Shown: in pieces, positions 25,707 through 37,901 of the stretch | Layout of the letters: each line of letters begins with the position of its first letter | Position numbering within the stretch: position 1 is the first letter of the stretch | From: Astrocystis sublimbata | Taxonomy: Eukaryota > Ascomycota > Sordariomycetes > Xylariales > Xylariaceae | DNA: 64,000 nt | Assembly: GCA_022453515.1 (NCBI GenBank) | Contig: JAJNNY010000078.1 | Coordinates: 1 to 64,000 of the forward strand | Direction: 5' to 3' | Made by a program: the position numbers and the translations under genes | The notes under the pieces: generated by a model | The model's database searches: none | The model's input: only the letters and a program-made list of their open reading frames with translations | Told to the model about the DNA's origin: nothing

Positions 25707-27163
25707 CTTGAATGTGAAAATATGTTGATGTGGAAGGCGCGCTACTGTTGACGTATGGAGAAAGGACTGGAAGATATCGTTAATCCATCGCTTGGTACGG
25801 GGTCGAGACCTAGGTGATACTTATTGTTCTCGGCCGTGAACCATTGTCCAGTGAGGAAACCTGCGTTCTGGTGCTATGGGGGAATTGATGCTCATGAGAA
25901 CCTAACAGCCTTTGAGACAGCCTTGGGTGCAGCCTTGGATACAGCGCCGTTGTTGGTATGTGCTAGCGGCTTGGCTTGCATCCGGTAGGCTAATGCTGTG
26001 GATACTACATATCGAGGAGCCCAGCGAAGCGCGCGTCTAATTACTCCGATAACAGCCAGCCAATTGACTAATTACTGCTAGATAACTTCTCTAGAGTCTA
26101 CTTCGTACTTCCGATCGGCCGGCAAAGATTGTGCAGCTAACAAAGAGATTCGAGAACGAGATAGAAGAGGCCTGGCCTACTAAGACCCTAAGTCTTCGAC
26201 CCTCTTCCCTAGCTGAAACCAGTTGATGCTCTGCGCAACTATCGCACTGCACGACAGCGATACTATCCCTCATTCCGGATTGAGCTGCTGCTGCTTCCCC
26301 TACCTATAATTCCGAACCTAATTTGCTGGAATTATCACGACATGTGATCTCTATTCTGGTCAAGCTATTAGCTTAGATATGAAGTGATGATAGTTCCTCG
26401 ATGTTAGTATGACTAGGGCTTGGAACTGAAGGTTATGTTCAGCTGATATTCACTTGAAGCCTATAGTTAGATCCATGAGGCTTAGGTTCTCCTATCTATG
26501 CTCATAGGAATCTGCCTCGTAGCTATCTAGTCTGCTTACACCTTCGGCCCAACTCGCTTGGTAATTCTATTGGGTCGACCTAGGCGTCTTTATTCAGCCA
26601 ACATACAAGAAACTGTAGGCAGGACCCGTAGGTCGACCCAACAGTAGTTATAGAGTCATCCGTTCACTTGTTGGTATACTCCCGTAGGGTGGCTTTCCAT
26701 GTTCTACTAAATAAACCAACATCTGCATTGACTGGGTACCTTGTGTGTAAAAACCTATGGTGGCAAGGTTCGTGTGATGATCAGAGTATTTGGGGCTGAG
26801 TCGAACAAGATGGTTTGAAGAACCTGATTAAGCATCACTAAATCTTCAAGTCAGGAAAGGTGAGTAGTAATAACGCTATGAAGTGCAACATCACGACCAA
26901 CATGATATACTTGTGCTCGAAGTCTGAGGAAGAAGTGTATGGCGCCTATTTGACATATAAATATCGGCGATTCATTCTTTCTATGTATCAAGAACCATCA
27001 GCTTTCATCTACACAGATCTTCTAGTCTTCCTTGCACAAGAGCTTCTCTAGCCCCTTTTTAATTATATATTACCGACTCTTACAACCCTCACGGCATTGC
27101 TACCGCCCTCACTCATTGATCCTATTCGAATTTATATTACTATTTTTGTATTTATACTATACC
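25707..27163. other. intergenic with an inverted repeat
   Basis: No gene was seen. Sequence from 26300 to 26650 is AT-rich and contains a 19-base inverted repeat (26569-26643), perhaps the rest of a decayed element. Confidence 0.45.
26569..26643. repeat. inverted repeat, arms about 19 bases
   Basis: The left arm contains TTGGGTCGACCTA and the right arm its complement TAGGTCGACCCAA. The arms flank about 37 bases. Each arm carries a GTCGAC palindrome. It is unlike the ends of the Fot-like element in this window. Confidence 0.6.
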
Positions 27164-27466
27164 ATGTGTGGCCGACGTATGCGTCAGTATAGATGTGGCC
27201 ATCGGAGATATGCAGGTGGCATTATACACTGCCATCAAGCCCCAACATCGCGCAGTACCGGGCGAAAGATCATGTGTGATGTTAGGACCAGGAGCACGTA
27301 CATGTACGCAGTCAATGATGTGTGTGGTCTACCGAGATCATGCTGGGTCACTTATTTTGGAGGCCGATGGAAGTGCCACGTCTGCAAATACAAGCCGAAC
27401 CGTTACGGGATGTGCTCCGGTACCAATTGCACCCATTCAGCTTGCCAAGACTGCAGACAGGCATAA
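27164..27466 (+). CDS. small Cys-rich protein, 100 residues
   Basis: A single-exon frame starting at the ATG at 27164. The same frame is open upstream to 27032, but without an ATG or a recognisable leader. The protein starts MCGRRMRQYRCGHRR and later has WKCHVCKYKPNRYGMCSG, NCTHSACQDC and ends two residues later. The C-x2-C pairs and histidines suggest zinc binding, by inference only. Its plan resembles the protein at 3167-3562: Cys at residue 2, an aromatic-x-CGH motif near residue 10, then C-x2-C pairs towards the end. No signal peptide is present. I do not recognise a named family. Confidence 0.5.
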   Translation: MCGRRMRQYRCGHRRYAGGIIHCHQAPTSRSTGRKIMCDVRTRSTYMYAVNDVCGLPRSCWVTYFGGRWKCHVCKYKPNRYGMCSGTNCTHSACQDCRQA

Positions 27467-30367
27467 TTCGTGCAACTACAGAGGCCTTCTCAGACGTCGC
27501 TTGAGGGGTAAGTTAGCCATCTTTCTCAACAGTCAATTAGTACTGCTTCCGACTACTTGATAAAATGATGACCGAAGTTTTTAGAAAACAGTATCACTTG
27601 AGTCTGCTCAGCTGTGCAGCCACCCGACCCTCGGCGAAATTCTGGTCGAGATATACTAAAAGAATCTATGGTTTTCATTCAACATGATCGAACTAGCGCA
27701 CCTGCAAGGACTGGGGATTTTGGTCATAATATAGTATCTAATTAGATGAAATAGATTGTGCCTAAATTCAAAGCCTCCTTTATCTCTAATCTTTTTCCTT
27801 AGTTTTAACTCAGAAGTTTACTTTGAAATATAGGAAGGACTTTAACATGTAACATGTAATGATATGATTATCTCGCTGTTCGATGCTTTGTTACGGAACC
27901 AAAAACATATTTGGAATGCCTTCCAACCTTAAGTCCTAATATGGTTCCGGTAGCTATCTAGGTATTGCCTAGAATTTTCATATGTCAGGGGGGCTAGGTT
28001 TGTCCTTTTCAATGCGTAGCTGACCACATAGGTGTTGACGTATTTCGCCCTTATGAGAAGAAAGGGGTAATCCGTTTGTTTCTTATAACACGCCCGGATT
28101 TTATATCCACAATAACTCTCCATTAGAAACATGTTCAGGGGGGCCTTTCATATCACGGAAGTGAGAGCAAGGTGGATATTACACCACTGCGTTCTGATCC
28201 GCTTCGGATAAAGGCATAAGAATGTCGACATTAATACTGCTGTTGGACAAAGGCGCGGGCGTCAAGGCCTAGAGGGGAGACTGCGATAACGCGCCCACTG
28301 TGATTCCATTCTATAGGCGGCAAATTACCTTTAGAATAATTATGATTCTCTCGGATTCTTCTATGCCGAAACATGCGTGATGTGATTAGTAGTAACGACT
28401 TGAAGGCTTACATAACAGGAGCAGTAATTTACGGGTAACCGTCAAACACAGTTCAAATAGTCATTGAGCGGCTGTCCTACCTTGTTGCTTTTCTCCTTCA
28501 ATTGTGGTATCCATAGAACTGGATCCTTCATCTTCCTATGTATCACATACCTCGGTGGTATCAATGATGGTCAACCGAGCTGGAGCTGCTACAACGCGAT
28601 CATTGCGACCTGTATAAACTTGAAACTTCTTGCCATTACACCCCGGGGTGAAGCTGACCCTTTTGCGACACCGTTTTCTCATTGCGTAATGATGCACTGT
28701 GACCGCAGTGCAGTGAAGACCTGTGGCGGTACGATCGGGTCACGGTATTATTGAAAGTTATGCAACTTGGTAGTTCGTTTCTTTGGGGCTTATTGTGGCG
28801 CACGACAAATCGAGCTTACGTATTTTCTAGGCCCCGCAGACCTACCTAGATACGAGAAATATAAACTGGCTACATCTTCACTTCTGCCTCGCTCTTTCTT
28901 CTCCTTCGAATCTACGTGGGTGTATCACAAAAAACCGCAGGGATTGCAATCAAGTGGGCACTTGTCTATGCAAAAAAAGATCGATGATGAAAAGTGACAC
29001 TGCTGTGGCCTAGTAGCCGCATGCAGGATATTCCCAACTCAAGTTGCTGGAATTTGTCCAATCTGAGATCCCTCATCGCTACTTTCTTAGTTGGCTGTTG
29101 CAAGTACCAGAACGACCAATCCAAATCCCATTCGAAGCCGATGTCTCTTTCGTAAGGTCGACCAGCTGATTTTTCACCAATCTTCCGTGCCATCGTCACG
29201 TCCCACATCGATGGTTTGATAAGAGGTTCGGGATCTCGTGATCAACAAGATTGACTGAGTGTTAGACTCGCCGAGTATGAAGCGAGCGCCCACCAGAAAA
29301 GTGGTATAAAGGATCGATCACACGCATGGAATGGAGAGGATAGTAGTTTGTCGCGAAGCATGATGAGGTTTCGTTTGGTATCGATCATATTGGACACGGG
29401 TTCTGGGTTTGGTTATCAATATCAAGGCTGGCTTGGCCGAGTTGGGAAAAGGGTAGATATGTCTAACTTGCCTCTTGGCACTGAATTTTCTGGCAATGCC
29501 TGGTCGAAAGTGGACGCCTTAAGTAGATCAAGTTGTTTGATCCAGAAGGAAGCTACCGGCCACTGGAATTGTTATTACAAGGGAGGCAGACTACGAAATC
29601 GAAGTAAGTTTAGAGCAGAATGCCCACGACGTTTGACTACCTGCCGCATGAACGGCTTCTAAGCTATTCTCTATCGGTAACAGCATTACAGAAGGTACCT
29701 ACAGCTTGAATGCTGCTAGGCGCTCCTTGAGATGGTGACTTGACCTATATACCTGGGAATGGAGGTCGTCAGTTGGTATTACTGATTCTTCTTATTCTAC
29801 TACTCCTACTGCTGCTACTACAGTGGTGCAAGGTGATGCTAGCGTTGTCGGTACGTTACCTAGTATGGGCCTGGCTTCAAATAGCGGGGCCGGCTAGATT
29901 GGGGCCGCCATTGAAGGTGTTCTTGTTGTGATGTCTTGCATTGGTCGCAGACCTACATGTGCCCCTTTCTGCAGCTCGGGATCCGCCGAGCTGTCCTCTG
30001 GCTGTGTCGCAGTCAGAGGGGCAGATGCAGGAATGGGGATTTGTTTACTTTCACAACCCAGACACCCAGAGAGTCAGGATAAGTTCTGCTGCTCTCCAGC
30101 TTACACCTACACCATCCAGAATCTATATATGACTTGAATGTCGCATGCGGCATCGCCTGCGCCCACACCCACACCCACCATCCTCATCACTATACAGCCC
30201 TCGCACAGCGACCATAAAGCATAAAGCGAACCTATAGACACACCAATCTCGTCTAAAATTACTGTCTTGCTGCACGTCTTGAGCTCCTACATTTTGCCTT
30301 TCGCAGCTGCTATCCGATACAGCGCTTCACACAGCTTCGCACAGCGCTTCGCAGCGCAGCCTCGACC
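27467..30367. other. intergenic, one doubtful ORF
   Basis: No clear gene was found. A minus-strand frame at 28966-29208 (80 codons, ATG start) has an unusually coherent make-up rich in Trp, Asp and Phe (EWDLDWSFWYLQQ) and may be a decayed coding fragment. The right end has clustered GCTTCGCACAGC-type repeats just before the Brl1/Brr6 start. Confidence 0.4.
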
Positions 30368-32058
30368 ATGGCACAGCGAAGCTACGAGTCGCCCATGGAC
30401 TGGGAATACCAGAACTCAGCGCCCATGGACCCCTCGAGCCCCTTCGCCCAGTCCACGAGGCAAGCCCACGACAAGAGTCAGTCACATGTCACCACTTTAC
30501 CCGCGCAAACAACACATGCTAATATGAACCAGATCCCTTCGGCGGCTCTTCCACTCCCGGCTTCAGCGCATACACCCGCAACGGCTTCTCGCGCACCCAG
30601 ACGACGCCGTCCAAACCCCTACCTCCCACCCCCATGCAGATCCAGCAACAACTCCAACACCAGCAATCGCCGTCCATCTTCGCCAGCGGCCGCCTCCAGC
30701 GCACCACCACGGCGCCGCCCTTCCGCAACCCTGCCTTCACCACGCCGCGCAAGCCCTTCGACATGGACGCCATGTCCGAGCTGTCGGCCGCCGAATCGAG
30801 TCCTGGCGCCGCTACTGACGGCTCCGACTTCCCCGACACGCCCGACCGCGACCGCGACCACGACCCGTCCTTCAACATGGCCCACATGACCATCACCCCG
30901 GCCACCCTGAGCCGCCACAAGTCCCTGTCCATGTCCCTGTCCCCCAAGAAGGCGAGCGGCAAGGGCGAGATCGCCCGCACCATCTTCCCCGGCCGCGACA
31001 AGATTCGCAAGCGCAAGCGCTACAACGCCGACCGCGACATCAGCGGCTACCGCCTGCCCTACCTGCAGCCGGGCGAGGGCGACGACTCCGACTACGAATC
31101 GGACGAGAGCACCTTCCAGCCGAGTAGCCGGCCGCAGAGCAGCCACCGCAAGCACGGCCGCGCCAAGGACGGCTGGTTCGGCAGCTTCCTGGCCACCATC
31201 CAGCGCCACCCCTACGCCCCCAGCATCCTCGGCTACTGGCTGCAGTTCCTCTTCAGCGTCACCACCGTCTTCGGCACCATATGGATCGGCTGGTCCATCC
31301 TGTCCGGCCTGCGCGCCGACTTCACCTCGTCCAGGTCTTCTGTGCGCCAGGCCGTGGTAGCAGAGATCGCCACGTGTCACACCCAATACAGAGACAACCA
31401 GTGCTATCCCAAGGAGAGGCGATTGCCGGCCCTCAACAAACTGTGCGAGGATTGGGAAGCCTGTATGGACAGGGACCCCAATAACATGCAGAACATGCAG
31501 CTCGGGGCCAAGAACATTGTCGAGATCATCAACGAGATCGTCGACACCATGTCCTACAAGACTCTTGTACGTTCTATCAGCCTCGTCTCGATACTTACTT
31601 ACACTCACCTCTGCGTCGCGACGCGAAGCCCCTTGAACAACACCAAACTAACACCTCACCTTATCATCCAGGCCCTACTAGTCCTCTTATTCGCCATATT
31701 CCTCTTCAGCGGCCGCTCGCTCTACAAATCCACCCACGGACCCCCCGACTTCGCGCGCCACGCCGCTCCCCCCGCCCCGGCCTACAGCCAGCCGGCCGAC
31801 GGTGGTGGTGGCCCCCAGCAGATCTACTGGCAGGCGATCCAGCCGCAAACACCGCGCCACCGCCTGCGCCACCTACCTGCCCACGACGAGACGCCAGATG
31901 ACACGCCCGACGCGTCGCCCTCGCCGCAGAAGTTCAAGGCCCTCATGCCGCCCGACACGCCGTCTAGGAGACCGGCGAGCCCGGCGAAGACGGATAGGGA
32001 TAGGGAGAGGGGGAGAAGTCCGGCGAAGAGTCGGAGTCCTGTGAAGAGGTATGCTTGA
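30368..32058 (+). CDS. Brl1/Brr6 nuclear envelope protein
   Basis: A three-exon gene (30368-30476, 30533-31566, 31672-32058) for 509 residues. The core is the disulfide-bridge nucleocytoplasmic transport domain: ILGYWLQFLFSVTTVFGTIWIGWSIL is the first membrane segment, ALLVLLFAIFLFSG the second, and between them lie four conserved cysteines (ATCHTQY, NQCYPKE, LCEDWEACMD). The N-terminal 230 residues are disordered, with basic RKRKRYNADRDISGYRLPYL just before the domain. The C-terminal tail is rich in Pro, Arg and Ser and ends in RSPVKRYA-type repeats. Brl1/Brr6 proteins sit in the nuclear envelope and help nuclear pore assembly and membrane lipid balance. The second intron is 105 bases and free of stops, so retention would insert 35 residues right before membrane segment two. 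Confidence 0.93.
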
Positions 32059-33445
<1,387 letters not shown>

Positions 33446-34643
33446 CTACCGCTGACCCGACTGCTGCCCCTGAGTCTGATGAGGTTGTTCCTTTACCGAT
33501 TCCTCGCCGAGGACCTTGCTGGCCGCCATGAACCTGGGACAAACGAAAAAGTGTAAGTAAGTAAGTAAGTAAGCAAGCAAGCAAAAGGAAGGATACGGAG
33601 AAGGAGATGAAGATGAGGGTGAAAGTGAAAGTGGTAGTGAAAGTGAAGGTGAAGGTGAAGGTGAAAGTGAAAAAGCAAGAAAACTCACAATCCCCCATGC
33701 CAGCTCCCCAAGCCCCTCATGGCCCCCGCCTGCACGCTCGTCATGCGCAGCAGATTCTCCGTGTCGGCGAGGTTGGCGGAGAGTTGTGATAGCTGCGAGT
33801 GGAGATGTGACTATTCGATTTGAGAATATAGTTAGTTAGTTGGTTGACCGGTTGGTTATAAATAGGTAATGATGTCAGTTGATATGATTGGGCATGTATT
33901 GTGTATATGGGAGACAAGTACTGCCATCAGAATGAAGGGGAGGAAGGGAATTATTGTAGACAGAAGGTAAAAGATGTATGGCTGTATGTATGTGATATGT
34001 GTGTATGAGGAGTCGGTCAAAGCGAAAGGGAGCCAGCCAGCTTGAACTCATAGCCAGCTATATGACTGACTGTCTGTCTGCTTTTGCACAAGCGGAATAA
34101 GATGAAATGAGATGAGATGGGATGAGATGACAATTGTGAAGAAGACAACTACAACTTTGTACGGAGTGCCCCTTTCTCCAAGCTAGCCGCCAGACATTGT
34201 GTGTATGTGTGTGTATGTGTTTATGTGTATGTGATACATAGGGCAAGTAGATAGACAGACAACTAAGCCCCCTTCCTCAAACCCGCCCTTTAACTCCCGC
34301 AAATCTCACGAGACAGTAAGTTAAAAAGCAAGCATCTGCAAATCATATTGCAGACATATTGCAGACAGAAAGAACGAAAGAAGCATCAAAGTAAGACGGG
34401 TAAACAACAACAATAATCACAGCGACGACGATATCGATACGATAACAGAAAAACATCAATAGAATAAGAAAGGCAAAGAGAAACGAAGGGTAGGTATACC
34501 ATCGCATCACAACTCACCAACTGCCTCGCCTTCACCACGCCCCCCGAAGCCTGCGGCGCCATCGACGGCCTCGTCGTTCCACCTCCACCTCCGCCTCCAC
34601 CCATCATGAGGGTGCGATCCGGATTTCCGCTTCGGCTTGCCAT
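33446..34643 (-). CDS. HSK3: DASH complex subunit Hsk3
   Basis: A three-exon minus-strand gene: 34643-34518, 33810-33689 and 33533-33446, giving 111 residues. The Hsk3-like core is assembled across the introns: KARQL joined to SHLHSQLSQLSANLADTENLLRM, then TSVQAGAMRGLGSWHGG, then LFMAASKVLGEE. The N-terminus has eight glycines in a row (MMGGGGGGGG). The DASH/Dam1 ring couples kinetochores to microtubule ends during mitosis, and Hsk3 is one of its small structural subunits. Intron 1 is 707 bases, far longer than any other in the window, with canonical GTGAGT and TAG ends and CTAAC branch-like motifs. Intron 2 (155 bases) carries GTGAAA-type and GTAA/GCAA repeats. Confidence 0.92.
33546..33672. 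repeat. simple repeats inside Hsk3 intron 2
   Basis: A GTAA/GCAA four-base tract (33553-33584) and a six-base GTGAAA/GTGAAG tract (33619-33671) fill most of the second intron of Hsk3. On the transcribed strand both are pyrimidine-rich and lie upstream of the acceptor. Confidence 0.8.
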
Positions 34644-37600
34644 GTTGGACAAGTCTTAATTTTTTTTATCTTATCGTAGCTGACCCTGTCTGGCTATATC
34701 TTCCGAGATATGAGCCGACAGCAAAGCTAACGAGACACGACACGACACGACGACAGAAGTGGCACAAATAGTGTTTGTTGTGGTGTGGTGTGATCGTTGT
34801 TGCGTATTTTGTGGCTTGTCGTGGCGTTGTCGATCAGATGGCGATTAACCGAGATGTAGGTAGATAGATACTTGTGTATGTATCGAGCCACGGTGATATC
34901 GAGTATGGGTAGTAGGTAGGTGTCGAGTATGGCAATAGGCACCAGAAGAAAGAACAATAGGGGCCTGATCTGAAAGGAATCAATCAGTCAGTCAATCAAT
35001 GTACCCCTCACCCGAACACTGAACGAAACTCCTCAAATCGACCCAACAGGCAACGAGCAGCCAAAAGGTAAGTCGTACAGGACCAGTACCTTTGCACTTT
35101 GTACTTTGGTACGCAAATCCTAAATACCAGGGCCGGCAAGTTCCTTGATCCTTCGCGCCAAGGCGAGTAGATAGATATCTGGCAAACTCCGTATGTAAGT
35201 AGGTAGGTAGCTAGCCGTCGGATGTCGAGTACGAGTCCTCGTTTCTTCGGAAGCGGCCGGTTGTTTCGTCTCTTTTCGTCCTGTCCTGTCTTGAGTCTTC
35301 TTTTCTCTTCTCGTGTTGTCTAATGTTGTCTCGTATCGTCTCGCCTCGCCTGAACCCTGTCTGGTATCGATAATTGCGACACGATCTCCTGATGATCGCC
35401 CGCGACTTGCAGTACTTTTTGTACGCGTAATACACACACAGGGCTGTATTTCCCAGGTGTCTAAGTACCGCGCTGTGGGAGGAAGTGCAAACAAACACAA
35501 ACTCAGCCAAGCCTTTCGCGTTCTGGCTGTGATAGGTAGGCCGGTAGAAAGGCAGGTCCGGCAGGCAGGTAACACGTGCTGCCCGTGTCTGCGCTGATTG
35601 CTTCAGCAAGCAATACTTGAGTAGGTGCTCAGGTAGGTAGGTAGGTAGGTAGGTAGGTGGTGGGTAGTACGTGGCGCCGTGTCTCAATATCTCCAGCTAT
35701 CTTTCCACTTTCTTGTGCTGCTGACTTGTGCTGGATATATTGGGTCACTGCTGTGAGGGATGGATGCACAACCCGATAATACAACCTGAACCTGCAGAAA
35801 ATCTAACCTTCCTGCAGTCACAACCTCGAACACAACAGGGTAGCTACTAGCTAGCTGTTCACAGCACAGCACAGCACCAGCGGCTCGTATCGCGCCACAG
35901 AGCGGTTCGTTCTTCCCAGATTAATTTCCGATTCGTCGCCGTGTCTGTAGATCGGTACGTCAGATAGATACCACTGCAGGTATCAGTCAGCGAGCCGGGT
36001 AGGTAAGTAGGTAGGTCGTTGCTGGGAACCGGAAATTTGTGTATGTGTACTTATTTGTCTGCCCGTATCTATGTGTGCTTGTGTGTAGTGTAGATAGGTG
36101 TGTATCACAACAGCAGATAGATAGATGCGCGTACTGTAAATGGACGGCAGCCGCCCGGTTTCCAGAAAAGCAAAAAAAGCCCCCCTTATCTGTGCCTACC
36201 CGCTACCCGCGAGACTCGATCGGATGTCCGTGACTGATAGACAGAGATAGATAGACTGCTGTGTGTTGTTCCTAGAACAAGTCACGGGATATCGTCTTTC
36301 GTATCTTGAGACTCGTCGCGTAAAATGAAACGCAGCTTCGTGAACTGAGCTGCTATACAGTACAATTGTTGATTGTAGGTCGTGTAGGTATGAAAGGTTG
36401 CGTGAGATACAACCCCACCACAGCAAGTGCCCCGCCATTCTACTGTACCTGAGGCCAGCCAGGTGTGGCCCTAGCTTCAATCAGGACCAAACCACCAACC
36501 ACCATATCGACTAACAGAATATACACCTGCGACTAATATGCGTAAAGCCTCAAAGGTCACATACACCACGATATATACACAACCTTTTAGTTGAAACCAA
36601 GAAATTGGAAGATTGCGCAAGAGTAATCATAGTTTTCTAAAGGCAATCAGAAAGAATATCACGCATCAAATACATAGTAAATTCAGTTTCGCAATATCAT
36701 ATATGCCTCACCTACCGTGTTCATGTCGTACCATACCACTTACATCAACGTAGCCGACTCTCTTTTTGCATGTCTAGGTACCTAAAGTAGGTATACTCAC
36801 TTAATCACCAATACATCCCTAGATATACCATACCTTCCTCCAACCCCTATCCTGCTTCTCGTCAATCCTCAGACAAGAGACAACATCTGTCCCTCATGAT
36901 GATTGCCGTCAGCATCGTCGACAGACACACACGTAGAATCAAAGAGAGTAGAAACTCGTTTCCATTGTTCTCCATTAGACAAGCTTTATCATTAAGATAC
37001 CAGAACTATATTGCTTTCTTTCTTTCTTGCTTTTTTTCCCCTCCCAACATGGTCCCTGCTTGTCCAGGCACCACTTTTTATCAACCGGCAACCCAGTACA
37101 GTCTCAGTACCTGAGCTGCTGTTCCCCTTCCCCCTTCCCGTGGCAGCAAAAGCGATCCAGATCTATCCCGTAACCGTTTGGCTCAAACGCTTGGGACTGG
37201 CAATTGCCAGTCCGACATGATTTTGTTGAGTGAACCATGATGCCAGGTCCACAAGCGCTAAGACCCAAGACCCGGCAAAGGCACTCCCACTCCAATATAC
37301 ACACGACCCTTGCGAATCCGCCAGCACCCTTCGCGTATTACACCCTCACGCTCCTCTCCCAACACATCGTCATCGGTGCCCGTATTTGGGCGCCACCTGA
37401 TGACGGCAAGACAGGTGTATGGTACCAACCGTGGTCTGGGTCGATTTCCTGGGTCCCTCGGTATTGCAAGATGTAGCGCATCGTCCCTCGCCGGGCAAAG
37501 TGATACAAAGGAGAATCAAGTATATGCGTTTTTGAACGAAATAGCAGAGCCCGCATCCCAATGCAATATTACCAGAAATAAATACCACTGTCTCATCATA

Positions 37601-37901
37601 TCAAATGCCTATGTACGTGACTCTCGTCGGTTGAATAGAAACTATTGTGTGCGTCGTCAAGTTGGTAATCCAAACTGAATCCCTCTAAACCGGTATGAAT
37701 GCGCCATCGTCCGAATGACTTCAAAAATTCGAAAATCGTGAGGGAGCTGCAGAATGCCCATGGCGGGCTATGAAATGGAGAATGATTATGGAGTTGGGTC
37801 GCCGCCCACTGTCTGCCTCACAGCCGTGGATGCAATGCACAAAGACATTTCGCACGCGTCGTGGCGCAGACTCCGGGCGCTTGGGATCGTCCACCGCGCT
37901 G
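34644..37901. other. 3.2-kb gene-poor region
   Basis: Upstream of Hsk3. It contains many GGTA/TACC tracts (for example 35636-35657), TAGATAGA-type runs, and open frames of up to 158 codons at 35120-35687 that overlap each other and have no family features. No gene is supported. Confidence 0.5.

Noticed and set aside
30619..31608. A 329-codon minus-strand open frame
   Set aside because: It is the antisense shadow of the Brl1/Brr6 coding exon and is rich in Val/Gly/Ala as expected from GC-rich codons read backwards.
35636..35657. Evenly spaced short repeats, considered as a CRISPR-like array
   Set aside because: Units are four bases long with no spacers; it is a GGTA microsatellite in a eukaryotic genome.
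35120..35687. Two overlapping minus-strand frames of 151 and 158 codons
   Set aside because: They use different frames of the same DNA, contain TACC-repeat peptides and no recognisable domain.
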